A stretch of DNA of 64,000 nt, taken from Mycobacteroides franklinii. GTDB lineage: Bacteria; Actinomycetota; Actinomycetes; Mycobacteriales; Mycobacteriaceae. Every line of letters begins with the position of its first letter. Position 1 is the first letter of the stretch. The translations under genes and the position numbers were made by a program. Positions 8,093-15,558 of this stretch are shown here, one piece after another. The stretch is taken from positions 62,001 to 126,000 of the forward strand of contig NZ_MAFQ01000006.1 of the NCBI RefSeq assembly GCF_002013895.1, read 5' to 3'. The notes under the pieces are model-generated. The model did no database searches, was not told the DNA's origin, and was given only the letters and a program-made list of their open reading frames with translations.

Positions 8093-8704
8093 ATGCCGGG
8101 TGGGTATCGAGCGTCAGCCAAGGAGCGCATGCTCCGTGTTCAGCACACGGCTGAACTAGCCTCGGCGCGCAAGAAGGATCCGAGTCGTCACAAGTGTTTC
8201 GTCTCGTACCATGTTGACGATCTGCCCGAGGTTGAACAGTTCCTGGATGACTTTGGTTCAGAATTCATACCGAGGTCAGTGGGTGTGACGGTCGAAGACG
8301 ATTTCATCGACAGTGACGACGATGACTACATTAAGCGGCGCATACGCGAGCTTTACTTGTCCGATTCAACGGTCACAATCGTGCTCCTCGGCCAGTGCAC
8401 TTGGGGCCGACGTTTTGTCGATTGGGAAATCTCTTCCTCACTCCGCAACGATCCGATCAACAAGCGTAGTGGTTTGCTTGTGTATCCCTTGCCATCGAGA
8501 AATAACAGCGCCACACTCCCGGCTCGGGTGAAAGACAACTGGGTTGAAGGCAACCAGGCTGCATCCTACGTCCGCTACATGATGTACCCAGACTCGGCCA
8601 CAACCATACGAGGACACATCGAAAGTTCGTTCGGCGATCGCAATTCAAAGAGCTATCTCGTGGACAACAGCCGAGCGCTCCGGACAACGAACTCATGCCC
8701 TTAA
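8093..8704 (+). CDS. TIR-like protein of the ThsB/DUF1863 type (first copy)
   Basis: A 203-residue protein whose core (residues 33-125) matches the TIR-like fold of DUF1863/Thoeris ThsB proteins: strand KCFVSYHVDD near 34-43, then SDSTVTIVLLG at 90-100 and RFVDWEISSS with Glu112 at the position of the catalytic Glu of TIR NADases. The start at 8093 is chosen because GGTGGGGGAG lies just upstream; the frame is open further up. ThsB proteins sense phage and make a cyclic ADP-ribose signal from NAD+. Here that role is inferred from family and neighbours. It is the first gene of a four-gene same-strand cluster. Confidence 0.8.
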   Translation: MPGGYRASAKERMLRVQHTAELASARKKDPSRHKCFVSYHVDDLPEVEQFLDDFGSEFIPRSVGVTVEDDFIDSDDDDYIKRRIRELYLSDSTVTIVLLGQCTWGRRFVDWEISSSLRNDPINKRSGLLVYPLPSRNNSATLPARVKDNWVEGNQAASYVRYMMYPDSATTIRGHIESSFGDRNSKSYLVDNSRALRTTNSCP

Positions 8705-8756
8705 GGAACGTTAGTGCGGTGGTACGGCCGTTGGGAAACCAAGGAAGGATCGCGCA

Positions 8757-9905
8757 TTGTCTGTGACTTACGAGATCCAGGTGCTGCACGTCGACCGCGA
8801 CGACTGGCTTACCGAGCTCCGATCGGCTGTCGCTAGCGAGTTACATGCGATCGGCATGCACAGGTCTGTAGTAGTCGACGTCACCGAATCAACACCTACT
8901 CCCCTCGCGCCGTCGGTTGCTGTCGCATTGATCGGCCCCGCGGCAGCAAGTAGTCCAAAACTTGCTGCCGCGACCAAAGAAGCGACCTCGAAAGGTCGCG
9001 TCACGATCCCAGTGGTGGACAACCTAGGGCAGTTCCAATCACTCGTACCCGACGAACTCTCACGGTTCAACGGATTTGAATGGTCCGGTAACGAACCAGA
9101 GCACCGCCTGGCTCAGCTACTTCTTGAAGAACTCGGCATTGAGGATCGAGATCGTCGAGTCTTTCTCAGCCACAAACGCGAAGACGGCCTCGGTGCAGCA
9201 GAGCAACTTCACGATGCGCTAACCCGTCACCGATTCGTACCCTTCATCGACCGGTTTGCAATACCCAAGGGTGCCGACGTTCAAGCACACATCGCTGACG
9301 CCCTCGAAAGCTACGCATTCCTCCTGATACTTGAAACCCCGCTCGCTCACCTCTCTGAGTGGGTCTTCGACGAGGTCGACTATGCCCTCAGCCACACTAT
9401 GGGCACATTGATCCTTCAATGGCCAGGAGAACCTAAGAATATCCCTGGGAGCGCTGGGATTCCGCGAATACAGCTTGCGCCCGACGAGGTCACAACAGAC
9501 GACCACGGCTACGAAATTCTTAAACCAGACGGACTGGACAGAATCATCCGCGAGGTCGAGAAAGCACATGCTCACGGTATAGCCAGGAGAAGGCGAATGC
9601 TCGTATGTAATGTCGAAGACGCAGCACGCGCCGCCGGAGCGTCATGTATTCCCTTGAAAGACTGGTCTCTTGACGTCTCGGCAGCGAAAGGACGATCAAT
9701 TGTTAGTGTAACGCCGAGACTTCCAAGCGCTCAAGACCTCCAGCGCCTGGACGAAACGCGTTCCGCTATCGACGCTAACGCTAACGCACTGTTGGTTCAT
9801 GCCGCCCGCCAGTTGCGAGAGCCGGCCTGTGGGCATCTGAAGTGGATTACCGACGGCAGAGGCCTCGACCTTGTCCCAGACAACGCAATTGGGGCGCAAT
9901 GGTGA
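8757..9905 (+). CDS. TIR-domain protein with N-terminal TIR-like and C-terminal extension
   Basis: A 382-residue protein starting at TTG 8757 behind AAGGAAGG. A canonical TIR domain occupies about 132-260: VFLSHKREDG at 135-144, FVPFIDRFAIPKG near 160-173, and SEWVFDE at 200-206 giving the catalytic Glu206 in the W-x3-E context. Residues 1-125 look like a degenerate Rossmann/TIR-like module (VAVALIGPAAAS, then VTIPVVDNLG) without the catalytic Glu. The C-terminal 120 residues are not recognised. TIR domains in such clusters hydrolyse NAD+ or make nucleotide signals. The next gene begins inside its stop codon region (ATGGTGA overlap), so the two are translationally coupled. Confidence 0.8.
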   Translation: MSVTYEIQVLHVDRDDWLTELRSAVASELHAIGMHRSVVVDVTESTPTPLAPSVAVALIGPAAASSPKLAAATKEATSKGRVTIPVVDNLGQFQSLVPDELSRFNGFEWSGNEPEHRLAQLLLEELGIEDRDRRVFLSHKREDGLGAAEQLHDALTRHRFVPFIDRFAIPKGADVQAHIADALESYAFLLILETPLAHLSEWVFDEVDYALSHTMGTLILQWPGEPKNIPGSAGIPRIQLAPDEVTTDDHGYEILKPDGLDRIIREVEKAHAHGIARRRRMLVCNVEDAARAAGASCIPLKDWSLDVSAAKGRSIVSVTPRLPSAQDLQRLDETRSAIDANANALLVHAARQLREPACGHLKWITDGRGLDLVPDNAIGAQW

Positions 9906-10543
9906 GCGCGCAACCACTTGCAGACAAGCCAGTCTTTCTCTCGGCAAGCATCCCTGATCCTGCTCGGTGGGACGGCGCCTTTGATGCCCTGGAAATCACC
10001 GATGCTGTTGTGGCTGTCGCTCGCGCAGTGCTGAGCGCCGGGGGGTCCCTAGTCACCGCAGCTCATCCGACGATCGCGCCACTGCTCCTGTATGTCGCAG
10101 CGGAACTTGAATCAAGTGATACGCCCCAGGTTGTTGTCTATCAGTCTGCGGTGTTCGATGACATCCTTCCCGAGGCAACCCGACGCTTCGAGGCCGACGG
10201 AATCGGCACGATTATTCGGACGCCAGCGGCCAAAGACGAAGCCGCTGACCCAGCGCATGCACCCGTAAGCCTGGACATTATGCGCCGCCAGATGCTCAAC
10301 GAGACGCGGCCTGCCGCAGCCGTATTCGTCGGTGGCATGAAAGGCATCCCTACGGAGTATGCATTGTTCGCCGAACTGCGATCTAAGCGCCCTATGTACG
10401 CATTCGGCTTTCCAGGAGGTGAAGCACGGTGGCTGGCCGAATCAGCTAGCGCACAATCCTCGTTGCATGAACTCCTGGCGAGCGGAAACGTCTATCCAGC
10501 GATCGCTCGCGAGCTAGTACGAGACGTTGCGAGGTCAACGTAG
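9899..10543 (+). CDS. Standalone SLOG-like (nucleotide-sensing Rossmannoid) protein
   Basis: A 214-residue protein overlapping the preceding TIR gene by 7 bp. It begins with VFLSASIPDP, then ITDAVVAVARAVLSAGGSL with a Gly-rich turn, and later AVFVGGMKGIPTEYALF and FGFPGGEARW. This is the pattern of SLOG/LOG-like Rossmannoid domains, which in Thoeris ThsA bind the cyclic ADP-ribose product of TIR proteins. In ThsA the SLOG domain is fused to a SIR2 NADase; here no effector is fused and no SIR2 gene is nearby. Role as ligand sensor or as a LOG-like hydrolase are both possible. Confidence 0.6.
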   Translation: MVSAQPLADKPVFLSASIPDPARWDGAFDALEITDAVVAVARAVLSAGGSLVTAAHPTIAPLLLYVAAELESSDTPQVVVYQSAVFDDILPEATRRFEADGIGTIIRTPAAKDEAADPAHAPVSLDIMRRQMLNETRPAAAVFVGGMKGIPTEYALFAELRSKRPMYAFGFPGGEARWLAESASAQSSLHELLASGNVYPAIARELVRDVARST

Positions 10544-10568
10544 TTTCTGGTTACCCAACAAATGAGAG

Positions 10569-11024
10569 GTGAGCAGCGCGGCTCGACGGGTGTTTTTCAG
10601 CTTCCATTACGAGCGTGACATCTGGCGGGCCAACGTTGTCCGCAACAGCTGGGTTACACAAAGCCGAGAAGCAGCTGGATACTTCGACGCGTCCCTATGG
10701 GAGGAAGCGAAGAAGAAGGGCGACGCAGCGATCAAAGCGATGATCGACTCAGCACTGATCAACACCAGCGTGACCGTCGTCCTCGTAGGCCAGTACACCG
10801 CTTCCCGCCCGTACGTGAACTATGAAATCCAGCGCAGCATGGCCCGCGGTAACGGACTTCTTGGCGTACGCATCGAGAAAATTGGGGACCGCAACGGCGA
10901 TACCGATGACGCGGGAGAGAATCCTCTGCCTGCGAAATACCCGCTCCATCGCTGGAACACGGATGGCGGGCATTCAAACATGGGTGCCTGGATCGAGTCT
11001 GCTGCCAAAGCGGCCGGCCGCTAG
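10569..11024 (+). CDS. TIR-like protein of the ThsB/DUF1863 type (second copy)
   Basis: A 151-residue protein starting at GTG 10569 with the classic family opening ARRVFFSFHYERDIWRANVV, then SVTVVLVGQYTASRPYVNYE with Glu86 at the catalytic position. The ending HRWNTDGGHSNMGAWIE is also typical of ThsB. It is closer to textbook ThsB than the first copy, so the cassette encodes two distinct TIR-like proteins plus a full TIR. Having more than one ThsB per locus is known in Thoeris and is thought to broaden phage recognition. The gene is 25 bp downstream of the SLOG-like gene and ends the cluster. Confidence 0.85.
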   Translation: MSSAARRVFFSFHYERDIWRANVVRNSWVTQSREAAGYFDASLWEEAKKKGDAAIKAMIDSALINTSVTVVLVGQYTASRPYVNYEIQRSMARGNGLLGVRIEKIGDRNGDTDDAGENPLPAKYPLHRWNTDGGHSNMGAWIESAAKAAGR

Positions 11025-11115
11025 GACACGCGTTAGACGATACCTAACCGATCGTCCGAACCCCGGCCCTGGGCAATCGTTGAGTTGGTTAGAGCCACCC
11101 AGCGAGGGAAAGAGA

Positions 11116-11188
11116 GCCGCCTGCGGGACTTGAACCCGCAACCCCCGCATTACACGAGATAGTCTCCTGCCAGATAGCTCAGATCTGA
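11116..11188 (-). tRNA. Degenerate tRNA relic (resembles tRNA-Thr(TGT) 3' part)
   Basis: On the minus strand a perfect T-arm (GCGGG TTCAAGT CCCGC) is preceded by GTGTAATGCGGGGG, as in bacterial tRNA-Thr with anticodon TGT, and by a D-arm-like AGCTATCTGGCAGGAG at the correct distance. The anticodon stem is not paired, the U33 position is G, and no 5' acceptor strand complements the 3' GGCGGC. It is therefore a decayed tRNA or an attachment-site scar, not a functional gene. Confidence 0.4.
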
Positions 11189-11215
11189 GAGATCATCAAA
11201 CGGGGGCCAAGTCAC

Positions 11216-12577
11216 ATGCGCCGAATCACTCGCCAACGCTGGAACGCGTTCGCTTCCTACTGCCGACATCCTGCGGCACCACTTTTGTTTCAGGAGCTGG
11301 CGTGGTTCGAGTCCGCCGACGGTTGTGTGCTCGCGACGGTTGTGGTTGATGTAGACGGTGATTTTTTGACGACGATCTTCGCACGCGACGCCTTAGGGCG
11401 CTTTCGTTCGATCGGCGAGGACGGCCCTTACGAAAAAGCGGAGCTGGCGACCGCCAACCTCACCGGACGTGTCCAGCAGATGTTGCCCGCACTTGACGTG
11501 TTGCGAATCCAGGGCGACGAGTCTGGCGACGCCATTGATTTCTTCGCTCCCCGGGTCCCTGATGAGAAGCTGAATCTGCGCTTCCAGCGGCTGGCGTCAG
11601 GTGACGACTTCGCCGCGGCCCGAGCAATCATCGGGCAAATGATGCGCTCGTACGACGATGCCGACGGTAACTTTGTCGAGCAGTTCCAGACCACTGGCTT
11701 CGACGCGAGACTCTGGGAGCTGTACCTGTTCGCCGCCCTGTCTGAAGCCGGGTGTCAGGTCGAACGCCCCAAGCCTGCACCCGATCTACTCGCCAGAGGG
11801 ATCCGTGGGGAATTCGCTCTAGAAGCAACAACAATCAACCCGACGGTGCGTGCAGCAGGGAAACCCGACCCTCTCACTACACTCCACATCTGTGAGGACC
11901 CGGCCTCCTACGTCAGGCACTATCTCCCCATCAGATACGCGGGCCCGCTCACTAGCAAGCTCGCGAAAAAATATTGGACCAAACCCGCGGCGGCCGGGAA
12001 ACCACTGGCGCTCGCGATCCAGGATTTCCACGCCCCGTTGTCGATGCGGTATAGCTTCCCGGCATTGCCAATGTACTTGTACGGCATCACACAAACACCA
12101 CGGCGCGACAGCGCCAACCGGTTGATTATCGAATCAAGCCCCATCGAAGACCACAGGTGGGAAGACAAGGTCGTACCGTCAGGTTTCTTCTCACTTCCAG
12201 ACGCCGAGAACATCAGCGCCGTACTGTTCAACAACGCAGGCACATTGAACAAGTTCAACCGCATGGGCGTCGGCGCAGGGTTTGGTGTCGACGGCATCAC
12301 CTTGGTACGAAGCGGAACCCTCTGGGACCCCAATCCTGATTCCTCGACACCCATCCCGTTCGAAGAAGTAATCGCCGAAGGCAACCCCGAGACATGGATC
12401 GAAGGAATGGACGTGTTCCACAACCCAAACGCCAAACATCCGTTAGACGATATGCACCTGCCCGGCGCCGCGCACCACCATCTACTTCCCCACATGCAGA
12501 TCGAAACATCCTGCCGCGGTCGCAAACCAATGGAATCTGGCACCGAAATCCGCAGAAACCCTGATCCCCGATCGTGA
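11216..12577 (+). CDS. Hypothetical protein with PD-(D/E)XK nuclease-like core
   Basis: A 453-residue protein not matching a family I can name. Around residues 164-206 it shows a helix with Glu168 (LWELYLFAAL), a PD at 189-190 and a strand with Glu203 (GEFALEATT): the E...PD...ExT pattern of restriction-endonuclease-like folds seen in several uncharacterised defence-island proteins. The typical Lys is replaced by Thr/Ala. The N-terminal 150 residues look like an alpha/beta regulatory domain; the C-terminus is unusual, with His-rich HHHLLPHM. It lies between the TIR/SLOG cassette and the Shedu module, downstream of tRNA debris, and has its own leader, so it may be independent of the cassette. 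Confidence 0.55.
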   Translation: MRRITRQRWNAFASYCRHPAAPLLFQELAWFESADGCVLATVVVDVDGDFLTTIFARDALGRFRSIGEDGPYEKAELATANLTGRVQQMLPALDVLRIQGDESGDAIDFFAPRVPDEKLNLRFQRLASGDDFAAARAIIGQMMRSYDDADGNFVEQFQTTGFDARLWELYLFAALSEAGCQVERPKPAPDLLARGIRGEFALEATTINPTVRAAGKPDPLTTLHICEDPASYVRHYLPIRYAGPLTSKLAKKYWTKPAAAGKPLALAIQDFHAPLSMRYSFPALPMYLYGITQTPRRDSANRLIIESSPIEDHRWEDKVVPSGFFSLPDAENISAVLFNNAGTLNKFNRMGVGAGFGVDGITLVRSGTLWDPNPDSSTPIPFEEVIAEGNPETWIEGMDVFHNPNAKHPLDDMHLPGAAHHHLLPHMQIETSCRGRKPMESGTEIRRNPDPRS

Positions 12578-12661
12578 TGTCTGCAGCTCGTCCAATCAGC
12601 TTCCTTCGCTGGGAACTACATCGTCACCGATCAGATGCATCGGACGTGGGGCAATCGACTT

Positions 12662-13606
12662 TCACCGTAGGCCAATTCGTTCCAACCATGAAGACCGCGC
12701 ACCCGCGTCAGCTAGGCGTGGCCCCCAGTCTCTACCCAGTGGCGACACGTAGAGCCGTAACTGGAGTCCTCCGGCGCGGGGATCTACGCGATGAGCTAGC
12801 TCCACCGTGCATCCCGGTGAGTATCGTAGGTTGTGGCTGCAGCTGCATGAGCAGTATTTCTGCTTCAATGGCAGTCCGAGTTGCGGATCGGTAAGCCGGT
12901 TCACCAGGTCTTCGTGATTCAGATTGACGCCTGGGTGGGTGAACATTTCGATCTTCCAAAGGTCGCCCATCGGCCGGCCTTTGACCCAGTAGGTGTTTGC
13001 GACACTATGAAGTAGCCCGATTCTGCGTAGCAGCCCCGAGCCGATCCACGCCGATCGCCGTGTCCACGGTTGGATCCAGTCCTGTTCCGCGACAGTCATT
13101 TCGCGCTCTTCCCACAGTGGATGTGTTCTTAGTGCAACCGCCTCCTGTTTCATGCGTGCGAGCCATCTCGTCCACCCAGAGTGTGCAACTAGAGTTAGGC
13201 GCGCGCTGGTGCCGGCTAACCCAATTGTCATGGCGGTATGTTGCATCGCAACGACCCGTAGACCCGGCACTCCGCCCACCAGTTCGTTTCGATCTCGGCG
13301 GGGGAAAAGGTTCAGGGCCATTTGTTCATCGACGGGGTTGACGCGCTTGGCCCGTTCGGGCGGATCAAGGTGTACCGCCAGCCGGCCTGCCGGCAGGATC
13401 CGTACGTGAGAGACACCCAGTGGGTGTGCGAGAAAGCCTTGACCAGCCAAGATGCCTTGCATTACAAGGGCTTCCAGCAGCTCTTGATCGGGGCTCGCCG
13501 CAGGGATAGACGCGCCTGAACGGGGAGAATTCGGATTACGTAAGTAGCGGGACGACTCGCCCGTGTACATCCCACGATCTCGCGGAGTATTGGAAAAGCC
13601 ATTCAT
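12662..13606 (-). CDS. Unrecognised protein, paralogue A of an inverted pair
   Basis: A 314-residue protein strongly related to the product of 16197-17162: shared blocks include YTGES, RNP, PDQxLLExLV, HPLGVSHVR, RLAVHxD, GVPGLR, TIGLAGTxAR, GWxRWLAR, SGLLRRxGL, KWKIEM/LWKIEM, GLPLK and GGLQLR. I do not recognise the family and assign no function. There is no signal peptide or membrane helix. ATG 13606 is chosen over an upstream Met because both paralogues align from there and both have an AAAGRGGTTGTC ribosome-binding region. A hairpin with a conserved loop lies 15 nt upstream of the start, also shared with the paralogue. Confidence 0.75.
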   Translation of the reverse strand: MNGFSNTPRDRGMYTGESSRYLRNPNSPRSGASIPAASPDQELLEALVMQGILAGQGFLAHPLGVSHVRILPAGRLAVHLDPPERAKRVNPVDEQMALNLFPRRDRNELVGGVPGLRVVAMQHTAMTIGLAGTSARLTLVAHSGWTRWLARMKQEAVALRTHPLWEEREMTVAEQDWIQPWTRRSAWIGSGLLRRIGLLHSVANTYWVKGRPMGDLWKIEMFTHPGVNLNHEDLVNRLTDPQLGLPLKQKYCSCSCSHNLRYSPGCTVELAHRVDPRAGGLQLRLYVSPLGRDWGPRLADAGARSSWLERIGLR

Positions 13607-13621
13607 GACAACCTCTTTCAA

Positions 13622-13642
13622 GCATCTTGCCACCTAAGATGC
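13622..13642 (-). promoter_or_regulatory. Hairpin leader element of paralogue A
   Basis: In sense orientation the element is GCATCTT-AGGTGGC-AAGATGC: a 7-bp perfect stem and 7-nt loop, 15 nt before the start codon. The same loop and spacing occur before paralogue B, with compensatory stem changes. It may act as an RNA structure controlling translation, or as an inverted-repeat operator in DNA. Confidence 0.65.
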
Positions 13643-13723
13643 CGTCAAGTGATGTCGGGCAACCGATACGATCGAACTGTTAATGGGAAGACTCAGGTCT
13701 TCTTGATTCCCCTGTGGTATTGA

Positions 13724-13733
13724 CTTAGGTGGC
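13724..13733 (+). repeat. Third copy of the CTTAGGTGGC loop motif
   Basis: CTTAGGTGGC occurs here on the plus strand between flanking TTGA and TCAA, giving a short alternative inverted repeat. It lies between paralogue A and the end of the Shedu-type gene. No start codon with a ribosome-binding site follows, so it may be a remnant of a further copy. Confidence 0.4.
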
Positions 13734-13821
13734 TCAACACCAGGAATCGGCCGCCATTTCCAGCCTCGCAGTCAAGCATGGCCCAGAACCGGCCAGATCG
13801 CAAGACTATAGCCACTCGAAT

Positions 13822-15558
13822 CTACCCATATTGGCAATCTTGTCCCAACGCCAAAGCGCGTTCAGCGTTATCGATGAGCGAGTCGTACATGACGACCGAT
13901 ACTCGCGTCAGATGGCTGTTGTAAGTACGGATCGTTTCGAGTATCTGTTTGCGATCGCAGTCTGCCGAAACGAAAGACGAATGACCTACAACGACGGTTA
14001 TCGATGCTCGCCGACAGTCGATGTTGAAATCACTCAGTATGCGGTCACGTTGCTCATCAAGGCTGGCTAGATAGTTGAATGCCTGTCCCACAGCATAATT
14101 CACCTGCGCACCGACAACGAAGTAGGAGCCGCGCCGACGGATGAGGTTCTCGATGTTAGCTTTCTTAAGTTCGACTCCATGTATCGACCCGTCCGGGCGG
14201 ATGAGCGACATGTCGAGTTGGTCCCGAGTCGTCAGGTTTCGCCGGGCGCTCCGGGAAAGGAACTCCCCGCCGAACAGCCAGGGCATACCCTGCACCAGCT
14301 TCTGCAAATCGGCCTCAAGACTGTCGGGCGAGTCGATAATCGACCGTAGCTCGGCCAGATCTCGTTGTCGCCGCGCCAGTTGAATGAGAGCAGCCATGCT
14401 CTGTGCGTCACCCAGAGCGGACACGGCGCTAACAGCGTCGGTGTCGCGCTTCAGAAATGCATGCAATCTGTGGATCATGGCGGTCTCATCATCGATGCCA
14501 GGTCCCCCATCATCAGGTTTGGGTTCGTTCTCAGTCCGAGCAACAGTCACAGTGTGTTTAAGCGACAACCGGATGGTCGGAGCCGATTTGGAGTCCTCCG
14601 CGCCGGAGAGCGCTCGACCTGCAATTGGTTGCAGCCGCAGAACGGGAGTGGTGGCGTTCAAAGTGCCGGCATACCTGGAGTCCCTTTGACTGACAACCCA
14701 CCGCTGCACGGGATCCTTCTGCGCGGCAGTGAATTCCCCAAGATACCGATATCCTTGGTGCTGCAGCTCAAAGACTCGCAACGCCAGCCCCCTGTTGACA
14801 TGGCCAAGCGCGATGAGGTTCTCGCCAGTAAGTCGGCTGTCGTACTCCGCATTGCCCAACACATGTATCGTTCCAGCTTCTCGGCTTATCTGCGCACTTG
14901 CCTCCCTGATAGGAGCCGAATCTGGATCGACGAACATCATGACGTTAGGGGTCTTACCGCTGGGTGCAATCCGCGCCCGGGTGTTACCGCCGTATACCGC
15001 GTGCAGTTCCCTGCGGGACCGCACGATCTCGCCAGGATTGATGTGCCAGGCGGTAGGCCATTCCGTTGGCTCGGGCGCTCCTTCAGCCAGCTCGGTCAGC
15101 CGAGCCCATAACGAGTCGTCCATGTCGAGCTCGACCGCACCTGATTCTTCGCCGTCAATTTCGCCTCCGCCGGGGACCTGGGCAATCAGCATCTGTAGGC
15201 CACTGGACCGCAAATATGCTGTCGTCAAGGGTGTACTCAAACCGTAGAAGTCGTATCTGAGCGCGCACCGTCGGTATACATGTTCGCCAGCGCCCTGATT
15301 TCCCTCCAGAATCCGCCGCAGCGCCCCTCGACGGCTCTCCACCGGCAACTCGTCAATGATTGATCCAATCGCGACAACTCCCCCGCCGAACTGGCCGCGC
15401 CAAAGCACCACCTTGTCACCCACGGCCGCCGAGACTGGAACAGCCACTGGGGGAGACAATCTAACCTCACTCTTTTTGTCCCATGGCCACCACCGGCCGG
15501 CAGGAGCAGTTTCGACTAACGCTATCCAGCGCGTCATACCTCGACCAACTTCCGACAT
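13822..15558 (-). CDS. EVE-like / SRA-like / Shedu (DUF4263) multidomain nuclease
   Basis: A 578-residue protein with three modules. Residues 10-125 resemble an EVE/PUA-like domain (RWIALVETAPAGRWW, VGDKVVLWRG, VVAIGSI). Residues 180-310 resemble the SRA/YDG-like domain of type IV restriction enzymes (ELHAVYGGNTRARIAPS, then YDSRLTGEN and a LRVFELQHQGYRYLGEF strand pair). Residues 412-570 match the Shedu nuclease domain: WLFGGEF, QLDMSL with Asp449, GVELKKA with Glu463 and Lys465 of the PD-(D/E)XK site, and VGQAFNYL. Shedu proteins are anti-phage nucleases, and EVE and SRA modules read modified bases, so a modification-dependent nuclease is inferred. A second Met at 15537 is an equally possible start. 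It is flanked by two inverted paralogues. Confidence 0.75.
   Translation of the reverse strand: MSEVGRGMTRWIALVETAPAGRWWPWDKKSEVRLSPPVAVPVSAAVGDKVVLWRGQFGGGVVAIGSIIDELPVESRRGALRRILEGNQGAGEHVYRRCALRYDFYGLSTPLTTAYLRSSGLQMLIAQVPGGGEIDGEESGAVELDMDDSLWARLTELAEGAPEPTEWPTAWHINPGEIVRSRRELHAVYGGNTRARIAPSGKTPNVMMFVDPDSAPIREASAQISREAGTIHVLGNAEYDSRLTGENLIALGHVNRGLALRVFELQHQGYRYLGEFTAAQKDPVQRWVVSQRDSRYAGTLNATTPVLRLQPIAGRALSGAEDSKSAPTIRLSLKHTVTVARTENEPKPDDGGPGIDDETAMIHRLHAFLKRDTDAVSAVSALGDAQSMAALIQLARRQRDLAELRSIIDSPDSLEADLQKLVQGMPWLFGGEFLSRSARRNLTTRDQLDMSLIRPDGSIHGVELKKANIENLIRRRGSYFVVGAQVNYAVGQAFNYLASLDEQRDRILSDFNIDCRRASITVVVGHSSFVSADCDRKQILETIRTYNSHLTRVSVVMYDSLIDNAERALALGQDCQYG

Noticed and set aside
7726..8130. 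134-codon minus-strand frame at the island's left edge.
   Set aside because: It crosses the junction of two decayed genes and covers the start of the TIR-like gene; not protein-like.
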